64,000 nt of DNA from UBA7446 sp024639165 (GTDB taxonomy: Bacteria > Bacteroidota > Bacteroidia > Flavobacteriales > Flavobacteriaceae), in NCBI GenBank assembly GCA_024639165.1, contig JAHEIX010000003.1, positions 186,001 through 250,000 on the forward strand, read 5' to 3'. Position numbers and translations under genes: made by a program. Shown one piece after another: positions 42,101 through 51,527 of the stretch. The notes beneath the pieces were generated by a model. It was not told the DNA's origin. It did not search any database and saw only the letters and a list, made by a program, of their open reading frames with translations. Every line of letters starts with the position of its first letter. The stretch's first letter is position 1.

Positions 42101-44674
42101 GTGAATCCACGCACAAAACTCGAACGTTACGAAGAAAACGTTCTCTCCAAATTTAAATTATACGACAGTATATTTTCGACCTTACCCTATTCCAAAATAA
42201 CGAATACAGCAACGCTGTTGCCGTTGTTTGCCGACTCATGCGTTGAAGGTTATAAAAAGGGGTTAGACCCCAAGACTATCGTTGAAAGTTTTTTTGAACG
42301 CTATTTTCCCGATTACCCTAAAAAAGCACAAATAGACTTACTCTTCCGCTTCATTCAATTTATTGAGAGACGTGTGGTGCTTTTTGATGCTGTTGAAGAT
42401 GCTGCTTTTGCACGGGTCAACAACATGAGTGGCGTGGGTACACTCCGTAACTTAAAGGAAGAGGCGCAATCTAAACAGAAATCCAATGAGCTTAAGGCAT
42501 TGTTGCAGGACATCAATGTGCGACCAGTGCTCACGGCACACCCTACACAGTTCTATCCCGGAGCTGTATTGGGTATCATTACAGATTTAGGTAAATGCAT
42601 ACAAAAAAACGATTCACAAGAAATCAAACTTTTGTTGGCCCAATTGGGTAGAACCCCCTTCTTTAAAAAGCAAAAACCAACGCCACTAGACGAGGCCCGT
42701 AGTTTGATATGGTACCTTACGAATGTTTTTTATCCGGCAATTGGTGAAATTCAAGCTTATGTGCAGCGTCATATCTTCAAAGATGAGCCCTTGACAGGTA
42801 AAACGGTTAAACTTGGTTTCTGGCCCGGTGGAGACCGTGATGGAAATCCTTTCGTAACTACTGAAATTACACGAAAAACGGCACAATTACTTCGAAGTAG
42901 CATCATTCGGAACTATTATCGAGACATTCGGAAATTACGCAGAAGATTGACTTTTGCTGGTGTAGAAGAGGCCGTTTTAGAGGTTGAGAAAAAATTATAT
43001 AACAGCATTTTTGCATTGGACAAGGCGCCAGCCATCAGTCTAAAAGACTTAAAAGCTAGCCTACAATCCATTCTTGTCACAATTGAAGAAGAATATCACG
43101 GTTTATTTGCCAATGAATTGCGCGACTTTATTGCAAAGGTCAATGTCTTTGGCTATCACTTTGCTAGTTTAGATATCAGACAAGACTCTCGCGTACACCA
43201 TGATGCGTTTTTAAGCCTCTTGGATCAAACAAATAAGACTGGTGTTACCGATGCAAGTTTTGATTATGTAAATGCAACTGAAGCCCAGCGCATTGACTTC
43301 CTAACTTCACTAACTGGTGATGTGGATCCCGACAGCTTTGAAGACGAAACTGTATGTAAAGCCCTTGGTTCTATTCGTGCGATGCGTGAAATCCAAGAAA
43401 CCAATGGTGAGGCCGGTTGTAATCGTTATATCATCAGTAATAATCAAACTGCACAAAATATATTTGAGGTTTTTGCCATGATTCGCATGAGCGACTGGGA
43501 AACACCTAATGTGGATATTGTCCCGTTATTTGAAACGATTCCTGATTTAGAAGTAGCGGTCGCTGTAATGGATAAGGTTTACGGAAACCCCGTGTATCGT
43601 GAGCATTTGTCAAGACGGGGAGACAAACAAACCATTATGCTAGGTTTCTCTGACGGAACTAAAGATGGGGGCTACTTGATGGCCAACTGGAGTATTTTTA
43701 AAGCTAAAGAAGAACTCACGGCGATATCTCGAAAATACGGGATCAATGTTGCCTTTTTTGATGGTCGAGGTGGTCCACCAGCACGTGGCGGTGGTAATAC
43801 CCATCAGTTCTACGCATCCATGGGGAACAGCATCGAAGCAGACGAAATACAGCTCACCGTACAAGGACAAACCATCAGTTCTAATTTTGGCACTTTCGAT
43901 ACCTGTCGTTATAATTTAGAGCAACTCCTGAGTTCTGGAATATCCAACCGATTGTTTGCTTCGGATTCATCCGTTTTAAACGAAGAAGACAGGAAAACCA
44001 TGACACAGCTAGCAGAAATTAGCTACGAAACCTATAAGGACTTTAAAGCGCACCCTAAGTTTTTACCTTACTTGGAACATATGAGTACACTCCAATATTA
44101 CGCCAAAACCAATATTGGATCACGCCCATCGAAGCGCAAATCAAGCAAGTCTTTAGACTTCGCTGCACTTCGTGCCATACCGTTTGTGGGCAGTTGGAGC
44201 CAGCTCAAGCAAAATGTACCTGGATTTTTTGGCGTGGGTACTGCTTTGGAAAGTATAGATAAGGCAGGAGAATTTGATAAAGCAAAGCAATTGTACAACA
44301 ACAATGCATTCTTTAGAACCTTGATTTCAAACTCGATGATGAGTTTGCAAAAATCTTTTTTCAAATTAACAGCCTACATGGAGAACGATCCTGAATACGG
44401 AGCTTTTTGGAAGTTGATTTACGATGAATATCTGCGTTCTAAGGACTATATTCTCAAGCTAACGGAAATGGACAACCTCATGCAGGACCAACCCGAAGGA
44501 AAGGCTTCTATTCACATACGTGAGGAGATTGTACAACCCTTATTAACCATACAACAGTATGCCTTGTTGACGATTCAGCAGAGTAAACTTAGCGCAAAAG
44601 AGCGTGATGTAATGGAAAAAATGGTAACGCGTTCCTTATTTGGAAACATCAATGCAAGTAGAAACTCTGCTTAA
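42101..44674 (+). CDS. ppc: phosphoenolpyruvate carboxylase
   Basis: PEPC carboxylates phosphoenolpyruvate to oxaloacetate, refilling the TCA cycle. The 857-residue protein starts with GTG 9 bases after Lrp and has VLTAHPTQFYPG with the catalytic His, LGFWPGGDRDGNPFVT, MLGFSDGTKDGGYLMANW, FFDGRGGPPARGGGNTH and a C-terminal IGSRPSKRK segment. Length is close to that of other PEPCs (about 880-900), slightly short at the ends. The stop overlaps aroB convergently by 4 bases. Confidence 0.95.
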   Translation: MNPRTKLERYEENVLSKFKLYDSIFSTLPYSKITNTATLLPLFADSCVEGYKKGLDPKTIVESFFERYFPDYPKKAQIDLLFRFIQFIERRVVLFDAVEDAAFARVNNMSGVGTLRNLKEEAQSKQKSNELKALLQDINVRPVLTAHPTQFYPGAVLGIITDLGKCIQKNDSQEIKLLLAQLGRTPFFKKQKPTPLDEARSLIWYLTNVFYPAIGEIQAYVQRHIFKDEPLTGKTVKLGFWPGGDRDGNPFVTTEITRKTAQLLRSSIIRNYYRDIRKLRRRLTFAGVEEAVLEVEKKLYNSIFALDKAPAISLKDLKASLQSILVTIEEEYHGLFANELRDFIAKVNVFGYHFASLDIRQDSRVHHDAFLSLLDQTNKTGVTDASFDYVNATEAQRIDFLTSLTGDVDPDSFEDETVCKALGSIRAMREIQETNGEAGCNRYIISNNQTAQNIFEVFAMIRMSDWETPNVDIVPLFETIPDLEVAVAVMDKVYGNPVYREHLSRRGDKQTIMLGFSDGTKDGGYLMANWSIFKAKEELTAISRKYGINVAFFDGRGGPPARGGGNTHQFYASMGNSIEADEIQLTVQGQTISSNFGTFDTCRYNLEQLLSSGISNRLFASDSSVLNEEDRKTMTQLAEISYETYKDFKAHPKFLPYLEHMSTLQYYAKTNIGSRPSKRKSSKSLDFAALRAIPFVGSWSQLKQNVPGFFGVGTALESIDKAGEFDKAKQLYNNNAFFRTLISNSMMSLQKSFFKLTAYMENDPEYGAFWKLIYDEYLRSKDYILKLTEMDNLMQDQPEGKASIHIREEIVQPLLTIQQYALLTIQQSKLSAKERDVMEKMVTRSLFGNINASRNSA

Positions 44675-45723
44675 GCCTGATAGAAATCAAAGGCTTCAAG
44701 GATGTGTTTTTCTGAAACCGATTGATTCCAAACTGGTTCGCCTATAGCCTTTAAAAGGACAAATAGCACATTGCCATTTTCATTTTTCTTGTCGTGCATC
44801 AGCATTTTGATGACTTCCGTAATCGTATCCTTGTCAAAGTGTACTTTAGGATAAATAGCCTGAAAAACACTTTTGATTTTATCTGCTGACTCAAGCTGAA
44901 AACCTACTGCTTTAACAGATAAAAAAGCTTCTAGTATCATGCCAATCGCAATGGCTTCGCCGTGTAGCAATCTGGTTTTGTCTGTAGCGGTTAAAAAGTG
45001 AGATTCTACCGCATGGCCTAGGGTGTGACCAAAGTTTAAAATCTTGCGTAACCCTTGTTCGTCAATATCTTCTGAAACCACCTTAGCCTTAACGCCAACA
45101 GAGTGATGTATGTGGGGTAGTATTTCAGCTTTACTCAAAAAACCACTTAAGGCTTCAAAATAAGCTGGTTCCTGAATAAGTCCGTGCTTAAGCATTTCTG
45201 CATAGCCACTTCGATATTCTGAATCGGGGAGGGTATCCAAAAAATCGGGATCCACAAGCACCATACTAGGTTCATTAATAATACCCACTTGATTTTTAAG
45301 TGCCCCCAAATCAATTCCCGTTTTGCCTCCAACAGAAGCGTCAACCATCGCAAGCAAAGAAGTAGGGATGTTTATGAAGTCAATACCACGCTTGAAAGTA
45401 CAAGCGACAAATCCACCTAAATCAGTAACCACGCCACCACCAATATTGATAAGCAAACTCTTTCTGTCAGCACCCATTTCAGACAAGCTGTCCCATAGCG
45501 AAACACAGCTCTGAATGTGTTTGTTTTCTTCACCTGCCTGCATGTCAAGCGTCTGGTAGTCGAATTCAATCTTTGCGTTTGCGTGTGGCAAACAATGCAA
45601 GCCAGTGTTGGTGTCTGTCAATATAAAAACAGTGGAATAGCTGTTGGCATGAACACAGCGGTTGAGCGCTTCCCAGCAAGACGCGCCAAAAATAACTTCA
45701 CTGTGTTTTGTTTTGATAACCAT
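44671..45723 (-). CDS. aroB: 3-dehydroquinate synthase
   Basis: AroB makes 3-dehydroquinate in the shikimate pathway using NAD and a metal. The 350-residue protein has INIGGGVVTDLGGFVACTFKRGI, IPTSLLAMVDASVGGKTGIDL, SGYAEMLKHGLI, ILNFGHTLGHAVES and LLHGEAIAIGMI, with the metal-binding Glu and two His. A near-consensus -7 element (TATTTTCG on the minus strand, 45733-45740) lies 9 bases before the ATG. It is divergent from proline dehydrogenase. Confidence 0.96.
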   Translation of the reverse strand: MVIKTKHSEVIFGASCWEALNRCVHANSYSTVFILTDTNTGLHCLPHANAKIEFDYQTLDMQAGEENKHIQSCVSLWDSLSEMGADRKSLLINIGGGVVTDLGGFVACTFKRGIDFINIPTSLLAMVDASVGGKTGIDLGALKNQVGIINEPSMVLVDPDFLDTLPDSEYRSGYAEMLKHGLIQEPAYFEALSGFLSKAEILPHIHHSVGVKAKVVSEDIDEQGLRKILNFGHTLGHAVESHFLTATDKTRLLHGEAIAIGMILEAFLSVKAVGFQLESADKIKSVFQAIYPKVHFDKDTITEVIKMLMHDKKNENGNVLFVLLKAIGEPVWNQSVSEKHILEAFDFYQA

Positions 45724-45801
45724 AATCGATGGCGAAAATACTGCCTTTTTGGTTTATTTTCCTAATTTTGAGAGGCAGTTGATATTTTAAATTATTTTTA
45801 T

Positions 45802-46962
45802 TTGAACAATGTATTGCCTCAATATCCGCACAAAACCACACGAGAGTTAAGGGCTTCACTGTTTTTGTTTCGTTTGCTTTCAAGGCGCTTTGTTGTGCGC
45901 ACTTCTTTGTATTTGTGGCATTTCTTACAACATGTTCGCTTCCCCATGAAACTTCTTATTGGCTTTACGGGATATGAGCAGTTTTGTGCAGGAAAAGATG
46001 TTGCTTCTTGTACAACTGTAACAGAAAAGCTAGCAGATTACAAGGTGTTAAGCGTCTTGGACTATGCTAACGAGCACGCAAAATCAACAGCGGATTACGA
46101 ACACAATGCTGCAGTTGTATTGGAAACCATTGCAGCAGCTAAAAGAACTAGCGCTTACCCATTTGCAGTAGTAAAACCGAGTGCTATTGGCTCCTTTGAG
46201 CTGTATCACAAAAAGACTGCTGGACATAAGCTGAGCCCTAGTGAACAGCTTATTTGGACTGCCATGCAACAGCGCTTTGAGCTGTTGGCAAACTCGGCGA
46301 AACAAGCAGCTGTTGTACTGATGATTGATGCGGAAGAAAGCTGGATTCAAGATGGCGTAGATATGTTGGTGCTCCCGTTGCTTAGAAAATACAATAGCGA
46401 TAAAGTTGTTGTTGCGCTAACCATCCAACTGTACTTAAAAGACCGCAACGTTCTTTATAAGAGTCTTTTAAAGGATGCTGATGAAAAGGGCTATGTGTTG
46501 GGCGTAAAACTCGTTAGAGGGGCTTATATGGAAAAGGAGCGCAGTAGGGCAGCAGCATTAAAAATAAGTTCTCCTGTATGTGATACCAAAGATCAGACGG
46601 ACAGTCAATACAAGGATGCCCTTCAACATGCCTTAAAAAACCTAAACAGTCACTTCTGTATTGTGGCTACACACAATCAATCGGACATCAATTGGGTGGT
46701 TGACTACTGTTCCCAAGCCAATATTTCATTGGGGAATGCAAACCTCTGGTTTAGTCAGCTGTATGGGATGCGAGACTATATTTCTTTCTCGTTGGCAGAA
46801 CAAAATGCCAATGTGTTCAAGTATGTTCCTTTTGGACCTTTAGAACAGGCAGTACCGTATTTGATAAGACGTGCACTGGAAAACAGCGCAATGAAATCTC
46901 AGACATTACAAGAATGTTTGATGTTAAAAAAAGAGCTAAAAAAACGTAAGCTTAACGGCTAA
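45802..46962 (+). CDS. proline dehydrogenase
   Basis: The 386-residue FAD enzyme oxidises proline to pyrroline-5-carboxylate. It has the barrel motifs FAVVKPSAIGSFELY, VLMIDAEESWIQDG, GVKLVRGAYMEKERSRA, IVATHNQSD and PFGPLEQAVPYLIRRALEN. The frame starts with a TTG at 45802; an in-frame stop just upstream prevents a longer start, and the N-terminus is shorter than I expect for the family, so the true start is not settled. Its 3' end overlaps the next gene by 11 bases on the other strand. Confidence 0.93.
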   Translation: MNNVLPQYPHKTTRELRASLFLFRLLSRRFVVRTSLYLWHFLQHVRFPMKLLIGFTGYEQFCAGKDVASCTTVTEKLADYKVLSVLDYANEHAKSTADYEHNAAVVLETIAAAKRTSAYPFAVVKPSAIGSFELYHKKTAGHKLSPSEQLIWTAMQQRFELLANSAKQAAVVLMIDAEESWIQDGVDMLVLPLLRKYNSDKVVVALTIQLYLKDRNVLYKSLLKDADEKGYVLGVKLVRGAYMEKERSRAAALKISSPVCDTKDQTDSQYKDALQHALKNLNSHFCIVATHNQSDINWVVDYCSQANISLGNANLWFSQLYGMRDYISFSLAEQNANVFKYVPFGPLEQAVPYLIRRALENSAMKSQTLQECLMLKKELKKRKLNG

Positions 46963-47275
46963 AGTAGGCCGTATCCGTACATTTTTTGACTGAAAATATT
47001 TTGTCGTCAATTTCCATAACATAAACATTGCAAGAGTCGGCTCCAATGTTACTTTCGCTAAAATCTACAGTGGTATTAGCAAACCATTGCAAGGTGTCTT
47101 GGATGGGGTAGAAATCTTTTTCAAATACCCACGCTTTCTTTTGAATATCACTTTTAACCCTAGCTGAAGGGCTGTAGTTACACTGTGTTCTTTTGCCGTT
47201 GAAGAAGAAAAACAAAAAAATAAGGCCAACCGAAAAACCGCCTAAATAATATCCTAATCTTTTTATAAAGCTCAT
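46952..47275 (-). CDS. DUF4258-like small membrane-anchored protein
   Basis: The 107-residue protein begins MSFIKRLGYYLGGFSVGLIFLFFFFNG (one membrane segment), followed by RTQCNYSPSARV and a small C-terminal domain ending CTDTAYFSR. The start matches flavobacterial DUF4258 proteins as I recall them. It overlaps tsaE by 4 bases, so it is co-transcribed with it. Function unknown. Confidence 0.7.
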   Translation of the reverse strand: MSFIKRLGYYLGGFSVGLIFLFFFFNGKRTQCNYSPSARVKSDIQKKAWVFEKDFYPIQDTLQWFANTTVDFSESNIGADSCNVYVMEIDDKIFSVKKCTDTAYFSR

Positions 47276-47676
47276 ATAAATGAAATGTTTCTAGTACTGT
47301 AGTTTAAATGTTTCAATGTTATGGTGTGGTGGGGCTGTGTTATTGACGTCATGGCTATTTCTGGCCATTCAATAAAGCAATAATCTCCGTTGTGTACGTA
47401 TTCGTCAAATCCAAATTGTTGTAATTCATCTGAATTTTCTATGCGATACAAATCCATATGAAAAGCGGTAGTATTTGCTATATTGAGCTCGTTTACTATT
47501 CCAAATGTTGGACTTGACACCTCTTCATTACTCCCCAATTGTTTGGCTATAGCGTTCACGAGTGTTGTTTTGCCTGCGCCTAAATCTCCTTTGAGTAAAA
47601 TAATATTATGCTCAAATGCAGCAACAAGTGATTCAGCGATTGCGTCAATTTGATTTAAATCGTACTTCTTTACCAT
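47272..47676 (-). CDS. tsaE: tRNA threonylcarbamoyladenosine biosynthesis ATPase TsaE
   Basis: TsaE supports the TsaBD complex that makes t6A at position 37 of ANN-decoding tRNAs. The 134-residue protein has Walker A GDLGAGKT (30-37), VSSPTFGIVNEL and HMDLYRIENSDELQQFGFDEY. A perfect -7 element (TACTTTTG, minus strand, 47681-47688) ends 4 bases before the ATG, so its mRNA may be leaderless even though porX lies 14 bases upstream. Confidence 0.93.
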   Translation of the reverse strand: MVKKYDLNQIDAIAESLVAAFEHNIILLKGDLGAGKTTLVNAIAKQLGSNEEVSSPTFGIVNELNIANTTAFHMDLYRIENSDELQQFGFDEYVHNGDYCFIEWPEIAMTSITQPHHTITLKHLNYSTRNISFI

Positions 47677-47680
47677 AGCG

Positions 47681-47688
47681 CAAAAGTA
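47681..47688 (-). promoter_or_regulatory. -7 promoter element for tsaE
   Basis: On the minus strand this is TACTTTTG, an exact TAnnTTTG match. It ends 4 bases before the tsaE ATG and lies just after the porX stop. Confidence 0.5.
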
Positions 47689-47690
47689 AG

Positions 47691-49238
47691 CTACTTAGGA
47701 GAATACACCGCAAACGGAATGCACATCTCTTCCAATGAAATGCCACCGTGTTGATAGGTGTTCCGGAAATAGTTTACAAAATGATGGTAGCGGGTTGGGT
47801 AAATTAGATAATAGTTTTCTTTGGCAAAAGCAAAAGAACTGCTCATGTTTATGGAGGGCAGACCAAAATTTTCAGGGTCAGAAACCATCATTACGTGCTT
47901 GTCATCTGTTTTAAGGCGTCGTCCTGTCTTGTAGCGGATGTTAGTACTTGATTCACGATCGCCAATAATTTTTGCAGGCTGCTCCACGTTAATGGTGCCG
48001 TGATCTGTAGTAATGATAAGTTGGTAGCCTTTTTGTTGTGCCATTTTAATGATGTCTAGCAACAGGCTGTTTTGGAACCAACTCTTTGTGAGTGAACGAT
48101 ACGCCTTGTCAGAATTTGCCAATTCTTTAATCACATCCATTTCTGTTTTAGCATGTGAAATCATGTCGACAAAATTGTAAACGACTACCTGTAGTCCATC
48201 TGTAGGGTTGGTCTTGAAGGCATCTAAAAACTTACGTGCTTCATGTGGCTTGTTTACTTTGGTATAGCTGTGTTTTTGGTTTAACCCTAGGCGGTCCAAT
48301 TGTGCACCCAAAAATTCATGCTCATGCATATTTTTACCTCCTTCATCAACATCATTTTTCCACCACTGGGGATATTTCGCTTCCATTTCGTTCGGTAAGA
48401 GGCCAGCAAAAAAAGCATTCCGGGCATACTGTGTTGCAGTTGGAAGTATGCTAAAATAGGATGTTTCCATTTCTGCTTTGAAATAAGGCGCAATAATGGG
48501 GGATATAGCAATGAACTGATCGTAACGCAGGTTGTCAATCATCAGTAATAGCGTGGGTTTGTTGTTTAGTTTGGGTGCGACCAACTTCTCAAACACTTGA
48601 TTTGAAAAAAGTTTTTCTTCATCTTCATCAAAAAGTAAGTTGACATAATGCTTCTCAACAAATCGTGAGAAAGCAATATTTGCTTCCGTTTTCTGATAGG
48701 TAAATATTTCTTTGAGCTCTGGGGAATCAATACTATCGATTTCCATTTCCCAATACAAGATTTTTTGATACACATCACTCCAAGAACCAAGAGATTCTGC
48801 CTGCATTACGTCTGCGCTTAGTTGCCGAAACGACTGCTGATAGGTAGCAATTGTTTTTTCGGTTACGAGTTTACTGGCATCTAAATTCTTCTTTAGAGAT
48901 AGCAAAATTTGATTTGGGTTAACAGGCTTAATGAGGTAGTCAGCAATTTTAGCCCCAATAGCTTCCTCCATGATATTCTCTTCTTCGCTCTTGGTAATCA
49001 TAATTACGGGCAGCTGCGGATGGTCTTGTTTGATTGCCGTCAACACCTCAATGCCAGACATTCCGGGCATGTTTTCATCCAATAAAACAATGTTAAAGCT
49101 CGTCTCTTTTAAGAGAGACAAAGCGTCTTGACCACTATGCGCTTTTGTCACATGGTACCCTTTTTGGCTAAGGAAAATCATGTGGGCTTGAAGCAAATCT
49201 ATCTCATCATCAATCCACAAAAGTTCAATCGGCTGCAT
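47691..49238 (-). CDS. porX: type IX secretion regulator PorX (response regulator with PglZ domain)
   Basis: PorX is the response regulator paired with PorY and controls type IX secretion in Bacteroidota. The 515-residue protein has a receiver domain (LLWIDDEIDLLQ, phospho-acceptor Asp54 in VLLDENMPGMSG, conserved Lys in YLIKPVN) and a C-terminal PglZ/alkaline-phosphatase-like domain (LLMIDNLRYDQF, ITTDHGTINVEQPA with metal ligands). It has no DNA-binding HTH, as expected. The histidine kinase PorY is not adjacent. Confidence 0.95.
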   Translation of the reverse strand: MQPIELLWIDDEIDLLQAHMIFLSQKGYHVTKAHSGQDALSLLKETSFNIVLLDENMPGMSGIEVLTAIKQDHPQLPVIMITKSEEENIMEEAIGAKIADYLIKPVNPNQILLSLKKNLDASKLVTEKTIATYQQSFRQLSADVMQAESLGSWSDVYQKILYWEMEIDSIDSPELKEIFTYQKTEANIAFSRFVEKHYVNLLFDEDEEKLFSNQVFEKLVAPKLNNKPTLLLMIDNLRYDQFIAISPIIAPYFKAEMETSYFSILPTATQYARNAFFAGLLPNEMEAKYPQWWKNDVDEGGKNMHEHEFLGAQLDRLGLNQKHSYTKVNKPHEARKFLDAFKTNPTDGLQVVVYNFVDMISHAKTEMDVIKELANSDKAYRSLTKSWFQNSLLLDIIKMAQQKGYQLIITTDHGTINVEQPAKIIGDRESSTNIRYKTGRRLKTDDKHVMMVSDPENFGLPSINMSSSFAFAKENYYLIYPTRYHHFVNYFRNTYQHGGISLEEMCIPFAVYSPK

Positions 49239-49243
49239 ATATG

Positions 49244-49251
49244 TATCTTTG
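49244..49251 (+). promoter_or_regulatory. -7 promoter element for the HD hydrolase gene
   Basis: TATCTTTG matches TAnnTTTG exactly and ends 19 bases before the GTG at 49271. It lies within the divergent gap between porX and this gene. Confidence 0.5.
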
Positions 49252-49270
49252 GATGTAATTTTTTTCTAAA

Positions 49271-50470
49271 GTGAAACTCACTCAATACAACGACCCAATT
49301 TACGGTTTTATTACAATCCCAACTCCGTTTATTGGTAAACTTATCAATCATCCATACGTACAGCGTTTGCGTAGGATCAAACAGATGGGTCTATCCTTTT
49401 TGGTATTTCCCTCCACAGAGCATACGCGTTTTCAGCACGCATTAGGCGCCATGCATTTGGCCACCAAAGCCGTTGTAAGCCTTCGCAAACAAGGAGTCAA
49501 GATAACGGATACGGAAGCCGAAGCACTTTATGCAGCATTGCTTTTACACGACCTCGGTCACGGTCCCTTTTCGCATGCACTTGAACACGCCTTGCTGCCA
49601 GACACGCCCCACGAAAAAATGTCTTTAGCGCTGATGCGTGATATGAATCGTGAATTTGAGGGTAAACTTGATTTAACGATTCAAATGTTTACAAACAACT
49701 ACTCACGTGGTTTTTTTAACCAACTCATTTCTTCACATATCGATCTTGATAGATTGGATTATTTAAAGCGTGACAGTTTTTACTCTGGAGTAACAGAGGG
49801 TAACATCAACTCTGAACGCTTGATTACAATGATGACAGTCAAGGACGACACCTTGGTGTTTTTTACCAAGGCCATTCATTCCATTGAAAAGTTTTTACTG
49901 GCGCGTCGCATGATGTATTGGTCGGTTTATTTACACAAAACAAGTTTTGTTGCAGAAGAATTGCTGATTCGATTTTTTAGGCGTTTTGACCAGCTGGATA
50001 AAGCTATTAAAACTTCTTTAGCTACAGCAGCATTGGCAGGTCTTGTAAACAATAAAACAGCGCAACTAGAAGATAAAATTTCCCATTTTATTCATTTAGA
50101 CGACAACGATATTTGGGTGACACTTAAGGCAGCATCCAACTGCGACGATGCCATTTTAGCCTCACTGGCAAATATGATTTTAAACCGTGATTTACTTAAA
50201 ATTCAGATTGCAAACCAAGCTTTTAGCTCCGAGGACCTTAAAGACAAGCAACAGTCTTTTATGCAAAAGCTACATTTGACTGCAACTGAAATCGATTACT
50301 TTGTTTTTTCAGGAAGTCTAAGCACACAAGGCTACAATTTAAACGAACAACCTATCCAGTTGTGTTCTCTCGATGGTTCGTTAACGTTATTTGACGCTTC
50401 ATCTGAAATCGCACATTTCCCCATACTTACTAGAAAAGATTATAAGTACTTCTTGGCATTCCCAAAGTAA
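49271..50470 (+). CDS. HD domain phosphohydrolase
   Basis: The 399-residue protein starts with GTG and has the HD-domain ligands: HTRFQHALGAMHLA (first His), LLLHDLGHGPFSHALEH (HD pair) and ISSHIDLDRLDYLKRD (last Asp). This is the YwfO/SAMHD1-like dNTP or nucleotide triphosphohydrolase group of metal-dependent enzymes. The substrate is not known. The stop lies 28 bases before lpxD. Confidence 0.9.
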   Translation: MKLTQYNDPIYGFITIPTPFIGKLINHPYVQRLRRIKQMGLSFLVFPSTEHTRFQHALGAMHLATKAVVSLRKQGVKITDTEAEALYAALLLHDLGHGPFSHALEHALLPDTPHEKMSLALMRDMNREFEGKLDLTIQMFTNNYSRGFFNQLISSHIDLDRLDYLKRDSFYSGVTEGNINSERLITMMTVKDDTLVFFTKAIHSIEKFLLARRMMYWSVYLHKTSFVAEELLIRFFRRFDQLDKAIKTSLATAALAGLVNNKTAQLEDKISHFIHLDDNDIWVTLKAASNCDDAILASLANMILNRDLLKIQIANQAFSSEDLKDKQQSFMQKLHLTATEIDYFVFSGSLSTQGYNLNEQPIQLCSLDGSLTLFDASSEIAHFPILTRKDYKYFLAFPK

Positions 50471-50485
50471 GACGGATATTTTTCG

Positions 50486-50493
50486 TAATTTTG
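50486..50493 (+). promoter_or_regulatory. -7 promoter element for the lpx operon
   Basis: TAATTTTG matches TAnnTTTG exactly and ends 5 bases before the lpxD ATG at 50499, predicting a leaderless operon mRNA. It overlaps no other gene. Confidence 0.5.
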
Positions 50494-50498
50494 CACCT

Positions 50499-51527
50499 AT
50501 GAAATTTAATGCCACACAAATAGCGGAACTAGTTTCCGGAACCGTTGATGGTAACCCTAAAGCAGAGGTTTCTAAGCTGTCTAAAATTGAAGAAGGAACA
50601 TCAGGGAGTTTGTCTTTCCTAGCCAACCCCAAATACACTTCTTTTTTATATAGTACAGCCGCTACCATTACTTTGGTTAGAGATGACTTTGTGGCAGATA
50701 AAGAATACAAAACTACGCTCATTCGTGTAAGCGACCCATATGAAGCCTTTTCAAAGCTACTAAGTCATTACAACGAAATTAAGCATGTGCCTACTCCAAG
50801 CGTTTCTGACAATGCATACATTTCCGATGATGCATCCTGTTCTGATGGTATCTCTATTGGTAATTATGCCCACATAGACGCACATTCAACTCTTGGAAAA
50901 AACTGTGTGATTCATTCTCAAGTGTATATTGGTAAAAATGTCAGCATAGGCGATAACACCATTATTCATGTTGGCGCTCGTATTCTTGATGATACTGTAA
51001 TCGGTAGTCATTGTGTTATTCACAATAATGCGGTTATAGGTGCCGATGGTTTTGGATGGGCGCCCAATGATAATGGTTCTTACGATAAGGTTCCACAAAC
51101 CGGCAACGTAGTGCTCGGCAATAACGTTGATGTGGGTGCAAACACCACCATTGACCGTGCAACGCTCGGATCAACACGCATTGGAAATGGCGTAAAGCTG
51201 GACAACCTTATTCAAATAGGGCATAATGTCGAAATAGGTGATCATACTGTTATCGCAGCGCAAACTGGCATTGCCGGTTCAACCAAAATAGGTAGGCATT
51301 GTCAGATTGGGGGACAGGTAGGAATCAGTGGGCATTTGACCATTGGAAACCGTGTGGGCATTCAGGCCAAATCGGGTATATTGAAAAACCTTAAAGATGA
51401 TGCTAAGGTTATGGGCTATCCAGCCTTCGATTACACAGCTTTTAACAAATCGTATGTACATTTTAGAAATTTACACACGCATATTAAAGATTTACAATCC
51501 CTAAAAAAGAAACTTAACCATGACTAA
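50499..51527 (+). CDS. lpxD: UDP-3-O-acylglucosamine N-acyltransferase
   Basis: LpxD adds the second acyl chain in lipid A synthesis. The 342-residue protein has an N-terminal sugar-binding domain (MKFNATQIAELVSGTVDG, SLSFLANPKYTSFLYST) and a left-handed beta-helix with hexapeptide repeats; the catalytic His is in LIQIGHNVEIGDHTVIAAQ. The open frame extends to 50391, but the ATG at 50499 is the usual start and follows the promoter. The stop overlaps lpxC by 8 bases. Confidence 0.96.
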   Translation: MKFNATQIAELVSGTVDGNPKAEVSKLSKIEEGTSGSLSFLANPKYTSFLYSTAATITLVRDDFVADKEYKTTLIRVSDPYEAFSKLLSHYNEIKHVPTPSVSDNAYISDDASCSDGISIGNYAHIDAHSTLGKNCVIHSQVYIGKNVSIGDNTIIHVGARILDDTVIGSHCVIHNNAVIGADGFGWAPNDNGSYDKVPQTGNVVLGNNVDVGANTTIDRATLGSTRIGNGVKLDNLIQIGHNVEIGDHTVIAAQTGIAGSTKIGRHCQIGGQVGISGHLTIGNRVGIQAKSGILKNLKDDAKVMGYPAFDYTAFNKSYVHFRNLHTHIKDLQSLKKKLNHD

